From positions 1-64,000 of the forward strand of contig CANNQP010000021.1 of NCBI GenBank assembly GCA_947507875.1: a stretch of 64,000 nucleotides of DNA, given 5' to 3'. The DNA is from Verrucomicrobiaceae bacterium. GTDB lineage: Bacteria; Verrucomicrobiota; Verrucomicrobiia; Verrucomicrobiales; Verrucomicrobiaceae. The notes beneath the pieces were generated by a model that made no database searches, had not been told where the DNA came from, and worked only from the letters and a program-made list of their open reading frames with translations. The stretch's first letter is position 1, and each line of letters starts with the position of its first letter. Below, in pieces: positions 36,746 through 46,751 of this stretch. The position numbers and the translations under genes were made by a program.

Positions 36746-37762
36746 ATGTTTACTCCAGAACCCTTGCATCCCAGACAACTGCCTCACGGGCGCACTGAGA
36801 TGACCGAACCTCCTGAGGGTGATGAATCTAGCAATCGCAGCTTACCCTTTTACCACCTTCCAGTCTTACTCCAAGAAGTGCTGGAGGCACTCGCCCCTTC
36901 CCCTGGAAAACTGATTTTTGACGGCACGCTCGGCGGCGGTGGACACAGTGAGGCCATTCTCCAGCATGGAGCTAGTGTCGTTGCGATGGATCAGGATACA
37001 GAGGCTCTGACCTATGCGAAAGCACGGCTGGCAGGTTACGGCACACGCTTTTGTGCATTGAAGGGGAATTTTCGCGCTTTCAGCAGGGTCTTAAGGGAAG
37101 CCAATGTGGGGGGCCTGGATGGCATGCTCATCGACATTGGCGTAAGCAGTCGGCACCTGGATGCGGCCGAACGAGGGTTCTCATTTGCCAAAGACGGTCC
37201 ACTCGACATGCGGATGGACCGCGATCGCCCCCTGACCGCAGCGGATATTGTGAACACATGGTCACAAGAAGAGATCGCCAGGATTCTCTACGAAAATGCA
37301 GAAGAACCGCAGTCACGGCGCATCGCACGTGCGATTTGTCAGGATAGAACCCATAAACCCTTCCGCTCTACCTCACAGCTGGCAGACATGATCGCCCGCG
37401 TTTGTCCCAAGCATGGCAAAAAGCACCCGGCCACGCTCACCTTTCAGGCCCTGCGCTGCGAGGTGAATTCGGAACTGCCAGCGCTGCGTGATTTTCTGGC
37501 AGATGCACCTCAATGGCTGAAACCAGGAGGGAGGCTCGTGGTGATTAGCTTCCACAGCATTGAGGACCGCATCGTCAAACAAGCTTTTCAGCAATACGCC
37601 GCCCCTTTCATCGATCGTCCAGAATGGCCAGCTCCGAAACCAAATCCCAAGTACTGTCTGAATCTGATCACGAAGAAGCCCTTGGAAGCCTCAGAGGCGG
37701 AGCTGCAGATGAATCCACGTGCCAGAAGCGCACGCTTACGCGCCGCCGAACGTCTGCCATGA
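36746..37762 (+). CDS. rsmH: 16S rRNA (cytosine1402-N4)-methyltransferase
   Basis: 338 residues from the ATG at 36746, chosen because GGAAG lies 5 bp upstream. An ATG at 36593 would add 51 atypical residues and one at 36800 lacks a ribosome-binding site. Family motifs: YHLPVLLQEVLEAL, FDGTLGGGGHSEAIL (SAM site), DGMLIDIGVSSRHLDAAERG, PLDMRMD, HPATLTFQALRCEVN and VVISFHSIEDRIVK. It N4-methylates C1402 in the 16S rRNA P-site region. First gene of the division/cell-wall cluster, overlapping the next gene by 4 bp. Confidence 0.95.
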   Translation: MFTPEPLHPRQLPHGRTEMTEPPEGDESSNRSLPFYHLPVLLQEVLEALAPSPGKLIFDGTLGGGGHSEAILQHGASVVAMDQDTEALTYAKARLAGYGTRFCALKGNFRAFSRVLREANVGGLDGMLIDIGVSSRHLDAAERGFSFAKDGPLDMRMDRDRPLTAADIVNTWSQEEIARILYENAEEPQSRRIARAICQDRTHKPFRSTSQLADMIARVCPKHGKKHPATLTFQALRCEVNSELPALRDFLADAPQWLKPGGRLVVISFHSIEDRIVKQAFQQYAAPFIDRPEWPAPKPNPKYCLNLITKKPLEASEAELQMNPRARSARLRAAERLP

Positions 37763-38121
37763 AACCGAAACGCCATCATCACTATCGAAACAAGATAGGG
37801 CTGTCTAAACTGACAGCTGTTCTGCTGGTTTGCGGGTTAGTGCTGGTGGGCGCTTTAAGTTTTGTTGTCTGCAAGAACAAAACCGCAGCCTTGGCCAAAG
37901 AGCAGCTCAAGATGGAGCATGAGATCAAACTCCTGAGCGGTGAGATCAGCTTATTGGAGAGGAAAATCGATCAGATGCTCGATGGTGCCAAAGTTCAGCC
38001 CATCCTCGAAGCGAATGGGACGTGGCTCCAAAAGATCAATCCACAAACCCGATCCATCATTCGTCTCAAGCCCATCCCAACAGCGAAAACAATCGCCCAG
38101 ACGGAGCCCGAGAAGCCATGA
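37759..38121 (+). CDS. ftsL: FtsL-like division protein
   Basis: 120 residues from the ATG at 37759 (ATGA overlap with rsmH). Short basic cytoplasmic start (MKPKRHHHYRNK), a single membrane helix (about 19-41, LTAVLLVCGLVLVGALSFVV), then a coiled-coil periplasmic part (LAKEQLKMEHEIKLLSGEIS). FtsL sequences are poorly conserved; the call rests on topology, size and position between rsmH and ftsI. FtsL bridges FtsB/FtsQ and the FtsWI synthase. It overlaps ftsI by 4 bp. Confidence 0.75.
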   Translation: MKPKRHHHYRNKIGLSKLTAVLLVCGLVLVGALSFVVCKNKTAALAKEQLKMEHEIKLLSGEISLLERKIDQMLDGAKVQPILEANGTWLQKINPQTRSIIRLKPIPTAKTIAQTEPEKP

Positions 38122-40028
38122 GCCAAGCAACCCTGAATCAGCATCAGATCCGTCAAGATCGCCCGCTCATCATGAAAATGCTGCTGGCGACGTGCGTGCT
38201 GACGTTGGGCTTTTCGACGGTGGCTTGGCGTTTGTATGATCTCCACCTAAAACGTGGCCCAGCCCTCGCAGAAGAAGCTTCCGAGAAATTCAGAGATACC
38301 CGCATCTTGCCTGCCCAGCGAGGCTCAATCAAGGACCTGAGCGGCAGATACCTTGCGTATGATGAAGAGATTTTCGACCTCAGCACGAATCGCGTTCATC
38401 TTCACGAGTTACTCACGGCAAGGCTGGCCATCTCCGAAATGCGGAAGAAAAAATACCCCTTCCCTTCCACCCTCGGCCTAACGAAAGAGCAGATCATTCA
38501 GACCTATCAGCAGCATATTGCAAAACACATCGCGCCTAAGCTCGGTCTCACACCCGACTTGGTTTTAGCCAAACTGAAATCGAAGGAGCAGATCGAAGTC
38601 TTGGCGGAGAAGATGACCGAAGATCAGGCCAAGGAATGGAAAGCGCTGCTCCAACAGCATCACATCCGCGGGGTGTATGTGAATTCAACCGTGCGCAGGC
38701 ATTACCCGACGGAAAACCGACTTGCCCTCATCGTGGGTGGAGTCGAAGAAGGCAAAGGCGGTGCCCTCGGGATCGAAAAGACTCAAGAAGAGTTACTGCA
38801 TGGCACCTCTGGCAGTGTCGAGATTGAGCATGATAAATCCGGCTGCGAATTGCCCTTGTATCGTGGTGAAACACGCATGCCTATTCATGGCCATGACATT
38901 CATCTAACCATCGACATGGCCCTGCAAGATGCTGTGGATCACATCATCGAACAGGCGAACTTGCAATGGAAGCCAAATAAAATCATGGCGGTTGTCACGG
39001 ACGTGAAGGATGGTTCCATCTTGGCCATGAGCTTTCGTCCAGGGCACGATCGCAATGCGCCAAAGGACACGAACTGGAAGAATCTTTGTATTTGCGAGCC
39101 TTACGAGCCAGGCTCCACGTTCAAAATCGTCGCATTCACAGGCGCGCTGGATACGGGAAGGATCACTGCGAGAACAACGTTGGATTGCGAATTCGGCCAT
39201 TATGTCGATCCCGTCTTGGGTGGAAAGCCACTCACCGATCTGAAAAAGATGGGGATTGCTCCCGTGACTGATATCTTCAAATACTCGAGCAATGTAGGCA
39301 CCTACAAAGTGGCCAAACGACTGGGCCAAACCGACTTTTTGGAATACGTAAAACGTTTCGGTTTTGGCAGGCCAACCCACATCCCACTGACAGGCGAAAA
39401 GGCAGGGCAGTATAACGAAAATCCAAGGAATTGGTCTAACACCACCCACACGCGCTTCCCGATTGGTTATGAGATCAGCTGCACGCCGATCCAGATGGTC
39501 ATGGCCTATGCGGCGATAGCCAACAATGGCGTCCTGATGCGTCCACGCTTAATTGACCGCATTGTGAGTGATGGTGGACGTGAAGTGAAAGTCATCCCTC
39601 CGGAATCTATTGGCCAAGTCTGCAAAGGCCAGACAGCACGCGCCATGCGTGACCTATTCGAATTGGTCGTGGAAGAAGGAACCGGGAGCCGAGCCAACAT
39701 GGAAGGACTGAAAGTGGCTGGCAAAACGGGAACCTCACGGCGCTACGATGCTGACTACACTTACAGAGATGACAAAGGACGCTGGAAGAAGGGTGGTTAT
39801 CCCCCCAAGCAGTGGATTGCCTCCTTCGCTGGATACGCACCTGCGAATGATCCCAAAATTGCTTGTGTCGTTGTTCTCGATTACCCAAAAACAGATGCCG
39901 CGGATGCGGTTGGCGGCGGCAAAATGGCCGCCCCCATCTTTGGTGAAATCGCCGCCGAAGTGCTGAAGCAACTGACCATCCGGCCTACGCGGCCACTCGC
40001 CCTTGAAAGGGCACCCCAGGAACCATGA
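38118..40028 (+). CDS. ftsI: class B penicillin-binding protein, septal transpeptidase
   Basis: 636 residues from the ATG at 38118. One N-terminal membrane helix (about 18-38), PBP dimerisation domain (RGSIKDLSGRYLAYDEE), then the transpeptidase domain with SxxK Ser333-Lys336 (EPGSTFKIVAF), SxN at 390-392 (YSSNVG) and KTGT from Lys536 (VAGKTGTSRRYD). It crosslinks septal peptidoglycan and works with FtsW, encoded further down the same cluster. The beta-lactam-binding residues are all present. Overlaps murE by 4 bp. Confidence 0.95.
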   Translation: MSQATLNQHQIRQDRPLIMKMLLATCVLTLGFSTVAWRLYDLHLKRGPALAEEASEKFRDTRILPAQRGSIKDLSGRYLAYDEEIFDLSTNRVHLHELLTARLAISEMRKKKYPFPSTLGLTKEQIIQTYQQHIAKHIAPKLGLTPDLVLAKLKSKEQIEVLAEKMTEDQAKEWKALLQQHHIRGVYVNSTVRRHYPTENRLALIVGGVEEGKGGALGIEKTQEELLHGTSGSVEIEHDKSGCELPLYRGETRMPIHGHDIHLTIDMALQDAVDHIIEQANLQWKPNKIMAVVTDVKDGSILAMSFRPGHDRNAPKDTNWKNLCICEPYEPGSTFKIVAFTGALDTGRITARTTLDCEFGHYVDPVLGGKPLTDLKKMGIAPVTDIFKYSSNVGTYKVAKRLGQTDFLEYVKRFGFGRPTHIPLTGEKAGQYNENPRNWSNTTHTRFPIGYEISCTPIQMVMAYAAIANNGVLMRPRLIDRIVSDGGREVKVIPPESIGQVCKGQTARAMRDLFELVVEEGTGSRANMEGLKVAGKTGTSRRYDADYTYRDDKGRWKKGGYPPKQWIASFAGYAPANDPKIACVVVLDYPKTDAADAVGGGKMAAPIFGEIAAEVLKQLTIRPTRPLALERAPQEP

Positions 40029-41635
40029 CATTACGCGAAATCATTTCCCATCTCGATCGACCTGTAGCCAGCGGCAACCTGGAAACAGCGATCTCGACAA
40101 TCACCTATGATTCGAGACAAGCGGGTCAAGGAACCGCTTTTGTGGCCCTTCGGGGTTCCACCTCCGACGGACATCAGTTCATTTCAAAAGCCATCGAGGC
40201 AGGAGCCTCTCTCATCATCGCAGAACAGGCACCACCGGACTTATGCAAAACACCTTGGGTGCATGTGAAGCAGAGTCGCGTGGCGTTAGCTCAGCTGGCA
40301 GCTGCCTTGCATGATTTCCCCGCAAAGAGCCTTTCCCTCCTCGGTGTCACTGGAACAAACGGAAAGACGACGACAGCATTTTTGATGCATCATTTGATGA
40401 ACGCGGGTCAGAAACGCTGCGGCCTCATCGGCACAGTGACCTTCGACATCGGGGGCAAGGAACTGCCAGCGACGCACACGACCCCCGAATCTTTGGAAAC
40501 GCAGCGACTGTTTGCGCAAATGCGAGACCAAGGCTGCAAAGCATGTGCCCTGGAGGTAAGCTCCCATGCGCTGGACCAAGAACGTGTCTTTGGCCTTCCC
40601 TTTGCTTCAGGCGTCTTCACCAATCTGACGCAAGACCATCTGGACTACCACGGCACGATGGACGCTTATTTTCAAGCCAAAGCCCGATTCTTTGACATGA
40701 TCGCAAGCCAGGCCAAGGGAACCATGGTCATCAATCTCGACGACGCCTGGGGAAGGAAACTGATTCAAAAACACGAAAGCACCGGCCGCGTACTCAAATT
40801 TGGTTTTGGTGTAGGAGCTGACTATCGGGCAGTGAATCCGCGCTATGATCTGACCGGAAGCACCTTTGAACTTGAAGTCAAAGGACGCTCTTTTTTGGTT
40901 CGAATCCCTCTCATTGGAGATTTTAACATCTACAATGCCTTGGGTGCTCTCGCCGCTTGTCATTCAGCTGGACTCAACCTGCGTGAGACCATCGCTAATC
41001 TCAAACATGCCCCTCAAGTTCCAGGGCGCTTGGAGCGCGTCACCTCAGACAATCAGCGTTTCCAGGTTTTTGTGGACTATGCTCATACCCCTGATGCCTT
41101 GGTCAATGTGCTGAAGACCATGAAGGCCTTGAAACCACGACGCATCATTACTGTGTTTGGTTGTGGAGGAGATCGAGATCGCACCAAGCGTCCCAAGATG
41201 GCAGCGGCAGCGGAATCAGGAAGTAACATCTGCATTGTTACTAGCGACAACCCCCGAAGCGAAAAGCCTGAAGCCATTATCGCAGATACCTTGAGAGGGT
41301 TTGCCCGACCCAAAAATCATGCAACGATTGTCGATCGCAAAGAAGCCATCAAGATCGCCTTAGAAAACGCCCGTGATGGCGACATCGTGCTCGTGGCAGG
41401 AAAAGGCCATGAGACTTATCAAGAAATCCAAGGCATTAAGCATGAGTTCGATGACCGGCGTGTTGTGCGTCAATTGATCCAGAAGATCGTGGGGGATCGT
41501 GACGCCGAACGAAAAGCACGCGATGCCGAACGAGAAGCCGAGCGCATGGCTCGCGAAGGCAATGCTAACCCGCCAGATCAACACCCCTCCGACTCAAGAC
41601 GCCAAGGCAAAAACCACGGAGATCGCCGCTTTTAG
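40025..41635 (+). CDS. murE: UDP-MurNAc-Ala-Glu:meso-diaminopimelate ligase
   Basis: 536 residues. N-terminal STITYDSRQAGQGTAFVALRG, P-loop LGVTGTNGKTTTAFLMHHL, ATHTTPESLETQRLF, KACALEVSSHALDQERV, and the substrate signature DNPRSEKPEAI; DNPR is the hallmark of ligases that add meso-DAP rather than lysine. So the organism should have DAP-type peptidoglycan. An unusual tail of about 45 charged residues (Arg/Glu-rich, then ...GKNHGDRRF) follows the conserved end. Confidence 0.95.
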   Translation: MTLREIISHLDRPVASGNLETAISTITYDSRQAGQGTAFVALRGSTSDGHQFISKAIEAGASLIIAEQAPPDLCKTPWVHVKQSRVALAQLAAALHDFPAKSLSLLGVTGTNGKTTTAFLMHHLMNAGQKRCGLIGTVTFDIGGKELPATHTTPESLETQRLFAQMRDQGCKACALEVSSHALDQERVFGLPFASGVFTNLTQDHLDYHGTMDAYFQAKARFFDMIASQAKGTMVINLDDAWGRKLIQKHESTGRVLKFGFGVGADYRAVNPRYDLTGSTFELEVKGRSFLVRIPLIGDFNIYNALGALAACHSAGLNLRETIANLKHAPQVPGRLERVTSDNQRFQVFVDYAHTPDALVNVLKTMKALKPRRIITVFGCGGDRDRTKRPKMAAAAESGSNICIVTSDNPRSEKPEAIIADTLRGFARPKNHATIVDRKEAIKIALENARDGDIVLVAGKGHETYQEIQGIKHEFDDRRVVRQLIQKIVGDRDAERKARDAEREAERMAREGNANPPDQHPSDSRRQGKNHGDRRF

Positions 41636-41643
41636 TCGTCACC

Positions 41644-43008
41644 ATGAAATCTTTGGATATACAGACTCTGACCTCATTTGCGAACGGCTATCTGGCCACG
41701 GACGCAACAGGGCATGTATCACGAATCATCACCGATTCACGCAAGATCATTGCTGGCGATCTCTTCGTCGCGCTGAAGGGAGAGAAGTTTGATGCTCATG
41801 ATTTCCTTTCCCAAGTTGTAGCCTCAGGAGCTACAGCCTGCCTAGTGCAGCGAGGCCGTGGTATCCGCAGTGATTCATGCATGATGATTGAAGTGGATGA
41901 CACTTTGACGAGCCTCCAAGACTTGGCACGCGGCTATCGCTCCATGCTACAGTCCAGAGTGGTAGCACTGACTGGTAGCAATGGAAAAACGAGCACCAAA
42001 GATCTGACCGCGACGGTCATGTCTTGCAAATTCAAGACACGCGCGACCCAAGGCAACCTCAATAACCACATTGGTGTTCCTTTGACCTTGCTCAGCCTCG
42101 AAGAAGAGGATGAATGCGCTGTCGTGGAGATGGGCATGAATCATGCCGGTGAAATCAAAGTCTTGGTTGATATTGCGCTACCAGATGCCGCCATCGTCAC
42201 CAATATTGGCATGGCTCATATCGAGCATTTAGGCACTCAAGACGCCATCGCCTGGGAAAAAGGAACCCTGCCATCAAACATCCCAGCCGACGGCATTGTG
42301 GTTCTGAATGCCAACGATCCATACAGCGATCTGATCGCCCGTCATTGCCAAGCTAGCGTGTATCGCGCTGGCACGAACGCCGGGGATGTGCGGGCTTTTG
42401 ATCTCCAGAACAAGTCGAATGGAACGGCCTTCAAATTGGATTTTAGTGGAGAGGTCGTCGAAGCATTTCTTCCAATCATGGGAGAGCATATGGTGGGCAA
42501 TGCCGCTCTCGCCGCCTGCATGGGCTGGGCGCATGGCATCAACCCCACCGAAATCGCAGAAGCTCTGAACAAGTCCAAGTTAACCGGAGGCCGCATGGAA
42601 ACCAAGGCCATTGCAGGCATTCAATTCATTGATGACTCCTACAATGCTAATCCGGACTCAATGAAAGCGGGACTCTCCGCCCTTGCTTCCTTGTCCACGT
42701 CAGGTCGTAAGATCGCCATTCTAGGGCAAATGGGAGAGTTGGGGCATCATACAATCGCAGGCCATCGAGACGTCGGTCGTCATGCTGTGAGTGTAAAGAT
42801 TGATGCTCTATTCACCGTTGGTGCGGGTGCCTCACTCATTAGTGAGGAGGCAAAAGCCGGAGGCCTATGCGAGACCGAGCATTTTCCATCTCAAGAAGCC
42901 TGCGCCGCATATCTGAAAAAGATTCTTAAACCAGGTGATGCCGTGCTTCTCAAGGGAAGTCGTTCCGCGGGAATGGAAAAGGTGCTTACTCATTTCCTTA
43001 ACTCATGA
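41644..43008 (+). CDS. murF: UDP-MurNAc-tripeptide:D-Ala-D-Ala ligase
   Basis: 454 residues. DSRKIIAGDLFVALKGEKFD at the N-terminus, ATP site VVALTGSNGKTSTKDL, CAVVEMGMNHAGEIK, TNIGMAHIEHLG, and FIDDSYNANPDSMKAGL are all MurF signatures. It adds D-Ala-D-Ala to complete the UDP-MurNAc-pentapeptide. Eight bp after murE and overlapping mraY by 4 bp. Confidence 0.95.
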   Translation: MKSLDIQTLTSFANGYLATDATGHVSRIITDSRKIIAGDLFVALKGEKFDAHDFLSQVVASGATACLVQRGRGIRSDSCMMIEVDDTLTSLQDLARGYRSMLQSRVVALTGSNGKTSTKDLTATVMSCKFKTRATQGNLNNHIGVPLTLLSLEEEDECAVVEMGMNHAGEIKVLVDIALPDAAIVTNIGMAHIEHLGTQDAIAWEKGTLPSNIPADGIVVLNANDPYSDLIARHCQASVYRAGTNAGDVRAFDLQNKSNGTAFKLDFSGEVVEAFLPIMGEHMVGNAALAACMGWAHGINPTEIAEALNKSKLTGGRMETKAIAGIQFIDDSYNANPDSMKAGLSALASLSTSGRKIAILGQMGELGHHTIAGHRDVGRHAVSVKIDALFTVGAGASLISEEAKAGGLCETEHFPSQEACAAYLKKILKPGDAVLLKGSRSAGMEKVLTHFLNS

Positions 43009-44204
43009 TTTATTGGTTATACGAACTCAGAAACTGGCTTGAAGCCGCCGATTGGATTCGAGACGACTCGTTCCTTTACAAGCTGCTGAATATTTTCAAA
43101 TATCACAGTTTTCGAGCCGGCGGCGCTGCAGTTACAGCTTTTGTTCTTTCTCTCCTTTTTGGCGATCGCCTAATTCGAAAGCTCATCTCGCTAAAGATTG
43201 GTCAGCCCATTCGAACGGCGGAAGAAGTGCATAAACTCTTTGAGCTTCACGGTAAAAAAGCTGGCACGCCGACGATGGGAGGCCTTCTCATTTTGGGCAC
43301 CATCGTTGTGTCCACTCTCATTTGGGCAAAATGGGACAACATCATGGTCTGGAACATTTTGTTCTGCACCATTGGCCTGGGGGCGCTTGGCTTTCGGGAT
43401 GATTATCTGAAGATCAGCAAAAAGAATTCCAAAGGAGTAAGCGCACGAATGAAGCTCATTTGGCAAAGTGGCGTGGCCCTAGTGACAGCCTTGGTGTTTT
43501 GCTATCTAGTACCCACGGATGCCACCTTGGATGCCGCCACGAAAGTGCACGAAACTGCCTTTTTTCAGCTCGGCGGGGATTCCACCTTGAGAGCTTTGTT
43601 TCTTCCATTTTGCAAAGGCCCTCTTCTTGAAGACATGAGTCTCCTGGCGGTAGTTTTCTTCACCTTGATCATCGTGGGCGCATCCAATGCAGTGAACCTC
43701 ACAGATGGTTTGGATGGATTGGCAACAGGCTGCTCTCTCACGACGGCTTTCGCCTACACGGTCTTTGGTTATGTTTCGGGCAGTGCACTCTATTCAGAAT
43801 ATCTGGGGGTGCCCCATCAATCGTTAGCCAACGAAATTCCCATCATCGCCATGGCCCTGGCTGGAGCCTGCGTGGGTTTTCTATGGTTCAATGCACATCC
43901 GGCCAAGATGTTCATGGGTGACACCGGCTCGCTGGCTCTCGGAGGCTGCATTGCGAGCATCGCGATTGCCTGCCGCCAGGAGATCGTGCTCGCACTCGTC
44001 GGTGGTGTCTTTGTCATGGAGGCTTTGAGCGTGATTCTACAGGTCGTCAGCTTCAAAAAGCGCGGCAAACGCATCTTCCGTATGGCTCCGATCCACCACC
44101 ACTTCGAGTTGGGTGGCTGGCATGAGAACCAAGTCATCGTGCGCTTTTGGATACTCTCACTTTTCTTCGCCCTCCTCGGCCTAGCGACTCTTAAACTTCG
44201 TTAA
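43005..44204 (+). CDS. mraY: phospho-MurNAc-pentapeptide transferase
   Basis: 399 residues with about ten membrane helices. Motifs: KKAGTPTMGGLLIL, GFRDDYLKISKKNSKG, NAVNLTDGLDGLATG, FLWFNAHPAKMFMGDTGSLALGG and APIHHHFELGGW. MraY transfers phospho-MurNAc-pentapeptide to undecaprenyl phosphate, making lipid I at the inner membrane. It is somewhat longer than E. coli MraY (360), with extra residues in the loop about 160-205. Overlaps murF; murD follows after 2 bp. Confidence 0.96.
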   Translation: MIYWLYELRNWLEAADWIRDDSFLYKLLNIFKYHSFRAGGAAVTAFVLSLLFGDRLIRKLISLKIGQPIRTAEEVHKLFELHGKKAGTPTMGGLLILGTIVVSTLIWAKWDNIMVWNILFCTIGLGALGFRDDYLKISKKNSKGVSARMKLIWQSGVALVTALVFCYLVPTDATLDAATKVHETAFFQLGGDSTLRALFLPFCKGPLLEDMSLLAVVFFTLIIVGASNAVNLTDGLDGLATGCSLTTAFAYTVFGYVSGSALYSEYLGVPHQSLANEIPIIAMALAGACVGFLWFNAHPAKMFMGDTGSLALGGCIASIAIACRQEIVLALVGGVFVMEALSVILQVVSFKKRGKRIFRMAPIHHHFELGGWHENQVIVRFWILSLFFALLGLATLKLR

Positions 44205-44206
44205 TC

Positions 44207-45538
44207 ATGCCTGCGTTTTCTGGACAACACTTTGCTATACTCGGCGCAGGTCGCAGCGGGCTGGGTGCTGCACGTCTCGCGAGATCGCAAGGAGCTGAAG
44301 TCACCGTCTTTGATGAAGGAGATCCGTCGAAGATCCAAGCCTCCGTCGAGAAATTGAAGGCCGAGGGATTCCGCACGACGATTGGGCAGGAAGCGAAAGA
44401 CTTTCAGGTGAAGCCGGGGGCTTTTCAGCGAGTCATCATCAGCCCGGGTTTGGATGAAGGCTGGCCTTTGCCAAAAAAATTCACCGACGCCGGAACGCAC
44501 TTGGAAGGCGAAACGGAGTTTGCTTTCCAACTGACGGACATGCCCATGGTCGCCATCACCGGAACGAATGGCAAAAGCACCTGCACAGAACTCGTTGCTC
44601 ATATCTTCGAGGCCAACGGCCAACGCTCTCTGCCTTGTGGCAATCACGGCGTTTCATTGAGTGAAGTCGTAGCCTCAGGCGTGCGCTACGATGTGCTTTC
44701 ACTGGAAGTCAGCAGCTTCCAGCTGGAGACCATCCGCACGTTCCGCGCCAAGGCCAGCCTCTGGCTCAACTTTGCGCCCGACCATCTGGATCGTTATCCC
44801 GGCATGGGCGAATACTTCGCCGCCAAATCCCGTATCTTTGAAAATGTCACAGACGAGGATGTGGCCATCATTCGCGCGGGCGAATCGGTCTCCTCTGGCC
44901 CAGCCAAGCGCCTAACCTTCTCAGCTTATGGGGCAGAAGCACACGCGAGTTACAGCCAAGGTGAGTTTTGGGTAAAAGGCCAACTCGTGGGGAGTGCCAC
45001 GCAGATCCGACTGCGAGGACGCCATAACATGGAGAACATCCTGGCAGCAATGCTGGCCTGTGAGGTGCATGGTGTGGCCTGCCAAGATGCCCTGCGTGCT
45101 ATCGCTAGCTATGAACCACCGAAACACCGCTGTGAGCTAGTTCACGAATGGAATGAGCGGGAGTACATCAATGACTCCAAGGCGACGAACCTTCATGCTT
45201 TGGAGGCCTGCATCGGAGCCATGGAACGTCCGATAGTTCTCATCGCTGGTGGCAAAGAAAAAGGTCTGGACTACACACCGCTGCGGGCTGCACTGAATGG
45301 CCAAGTGCGTGCGATGGTTTTGATCGGCGAAATCAAACAAGCCCTACACGACACCTTCTCCGATCTGCTGCCCTGCCAAATTGCCACTGACATGGACGAG
45401 GCGGTCAAGCTGGCGACTGAGCTCTCTCATCCCGGCGACAGCATCATCCTCAGCCCGGGCACATCCTCATTCGACATGTACACCGGATACGGTCACCGCG
45501 GCGATGCATTCCGAGCAGCCGCTCAGGCCATCCGCTAA
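44207..45538 (+). CDS. murD: UDP-MurNAc-Ala:D-glutamate ligase
   Basis: 443 residues. N-terminal Rossmann-like FAILGAGRSGLGAARLA, ATP site VAITGTNGKSTCTELVAH, GNHGVSL, SLEVSSFQLETI, LNFAPDHLDRYPGM, YINDSKATNLHAL and LIAGGKEKGLDY, then ILSPGTSSFDMYTGYGHRGD. It adds D-Glu to UDP-MurNAc-L-Ala in the cytoplasm. Follows mraY directly; 48 bp separate it from the LysM gene. Confidence 0.96.
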   Translation: MPAFSGQHFAILGAGRSGLGAARLARSQGAEVTVFDEGDPSKIQASVEKLKAEGFRTTIGQEAKDFQVKPGAFQRVIISPGLDEGWPLPKKFTDAGTHLEGETEFAFQLTDMPMVAITGTNGKSTCTELVAHIFEANGQRSLPCGNHGVSLSEVVASGVRYDVLSLEVSSFQLETIRTFRAKASLWLNFAPDHLDRYPGMGEYFAAKSRIFENVTDEDVAIIRAGESVSSGPAKRLTFSAYGAEAHASYSQGEFWVKGQLVGSATQIRLRGRHNMENILAAMLACEVHGVACQDALRAIASYEPPKHRCELVHEWNEREYINDSKATNLHALEACIGAMERPIVLIAGGKEKGLDYTPLRAALNGQVRAMVLIGEIKQALHDTFSDLLPCQIATDMDEAVKLATELSHPGDSIILSPGTSSFDMYTGYGHRGDAFRAAAQAIR

Positions 45539-45586
45539 CATGGATTCACACGTCACCCCTTCACACAAACCCATTTTAGAATTACC

Positions 45587-46690
45587 ATGAAAAAGAAAAA
45601 CAAACTGCTGCTCAACTTAGTCGAAAGCAACAAACACAGACACCACGTGGCCATGGTGAACCATGAGGCAGAATGGAACCAGCATGAATCAAATTCTGGC
45701 ATGGCAAGAATGTTTTTGATCATGTTACTCATTCATGTGGTCGTGATCGGAGGCATCATTGTCTATGACTGGATGAATGGGGAAGAAGTGGCTCCAAGGA
45801 CCGTGATAGCAAAAAATGAGACGACACTCACCGCGTTACCACCGCCGGCCATTCAAGTTGCAGATGCGGCATCCCAGATACCGATTGAAGAGTGTTCGAC
45901 CTATGAATGGAAGACTGGCGATAGCCTGGATAGCGTAGCGCTGAAATTAGGCGTGAGCAAAGAAGTGCTCATCCAAATGAATATGCTGGATAAAGGAACC
46001 CAGCTTGAAACAAACAGCATCATTCGTTACCCAAAACAACCCGTCGTCAAGGCTGTTAGCATCAACGCTAGTCTAACCAAGCCAGATGAGGCTCTCCAAG
46101 CAACTCGCAGTGCAACAGGCATCAGTCACGAAGCGGCCACCATACCGCTCGAGGCTCCCGGGGAGAAGACTTTTTCGTTCAGCCCAACCATCGAAAATGA
46201 GCTAAGTCCAGTTCCAAGTGGAGTCACCACCCCTGCACAAAAAGCTATGGTTCAAGAGAGTTCCCCAGAAGCCACCACGCTGGCGGCCACTGGAGAAAGC
46301 ATGAGCAAAGTCGCTGCTCCAGTAGATGATGCTGAAGCCAGCAGCATCGCGCCGACAGTTGCGAAAAAGTTAGCTGCAAACACACAGGATCTTCCCCCAG
46401 AAAAGACCGAGCCGATTGTCAAACAAAGCGAAGTTCAACACAACGATGTCCCCAAAGCCATCCCTGTTCCACGAAACTCACAGCTGATCAGCGCCGAACA
46501 AGAATCCTTGAAAAGGGCCACCGTTTTGCCTGCAGCAAAACTCAAATCTCATACCGTGCGCCCCGGAGAAACTCTCTATGCCATCGCGATTCGTCACGGC
46601 GTAACGGTAAAATCGCTACAATCCACCAACAAAATAGCCAAGCCTGAATCTCTGCGAGAAGGCATGAAACTTGTCATTCCAAGCAAGTGA
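45587..46690 (+). CDS. membrane-anchored protein with two LysM domains
   Basis: 367 residues. Cytoplasmic basic start, one membrane helix (about 42-62, MFLIMLLIHVVVIGGIIVYD), a first LysM-like unit (about 105-148, YEWKTGDSLDSVALKLGVSK), a long Ser/Thr/Ala/Pro-rich linker, and a typical C-terminal LysM (about 320-365, HTVRPGETLYAIAIRHGVTV). LysM binds GlcNAc of peptidoglycan. No hydrolase domain is visible. The position between murD and ftsW suggests a division-site or wall-binding adaptor. Confidence 0.88.
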   Translation: MKKKNKLLLNLVESNKHRHHVAMVNHEAEWNQHESNSGMARMFLIMLLIHVVVIGGIIVYDWMNGEEVAPRTVIAKNETTLTALPPPAIQVADAASQIPIEECSTYEWKTGDSLDSVALKLGVSKEVLIQMNMLDKGTQLETNSIIRYPKQPVVKAVSINASLTKPDEALQATRSATGISHEAATIPLEAPGEKTFSFSPTIENELSPVPSGVTTPAQKAMVQESSPEATTLAATGESMSKVAAPVDDAEASSIAPTVAKKLAANTQDLPPEKTEPIVKQSEVQHNDVPKAIPVPRNSQLISAEQESLKRATVLPAAKLKSHTVRPGETLYAIAIRHGVTVKSLQSTNKIAKPESLREGMKLVIPSK

Positions 46691-46751
46691 TGCTGCGCTT
46701 TGAGAACGTTCAAGCGCCACGGCTAGAGTCCCCTTCCCTTGATCATCGTTT

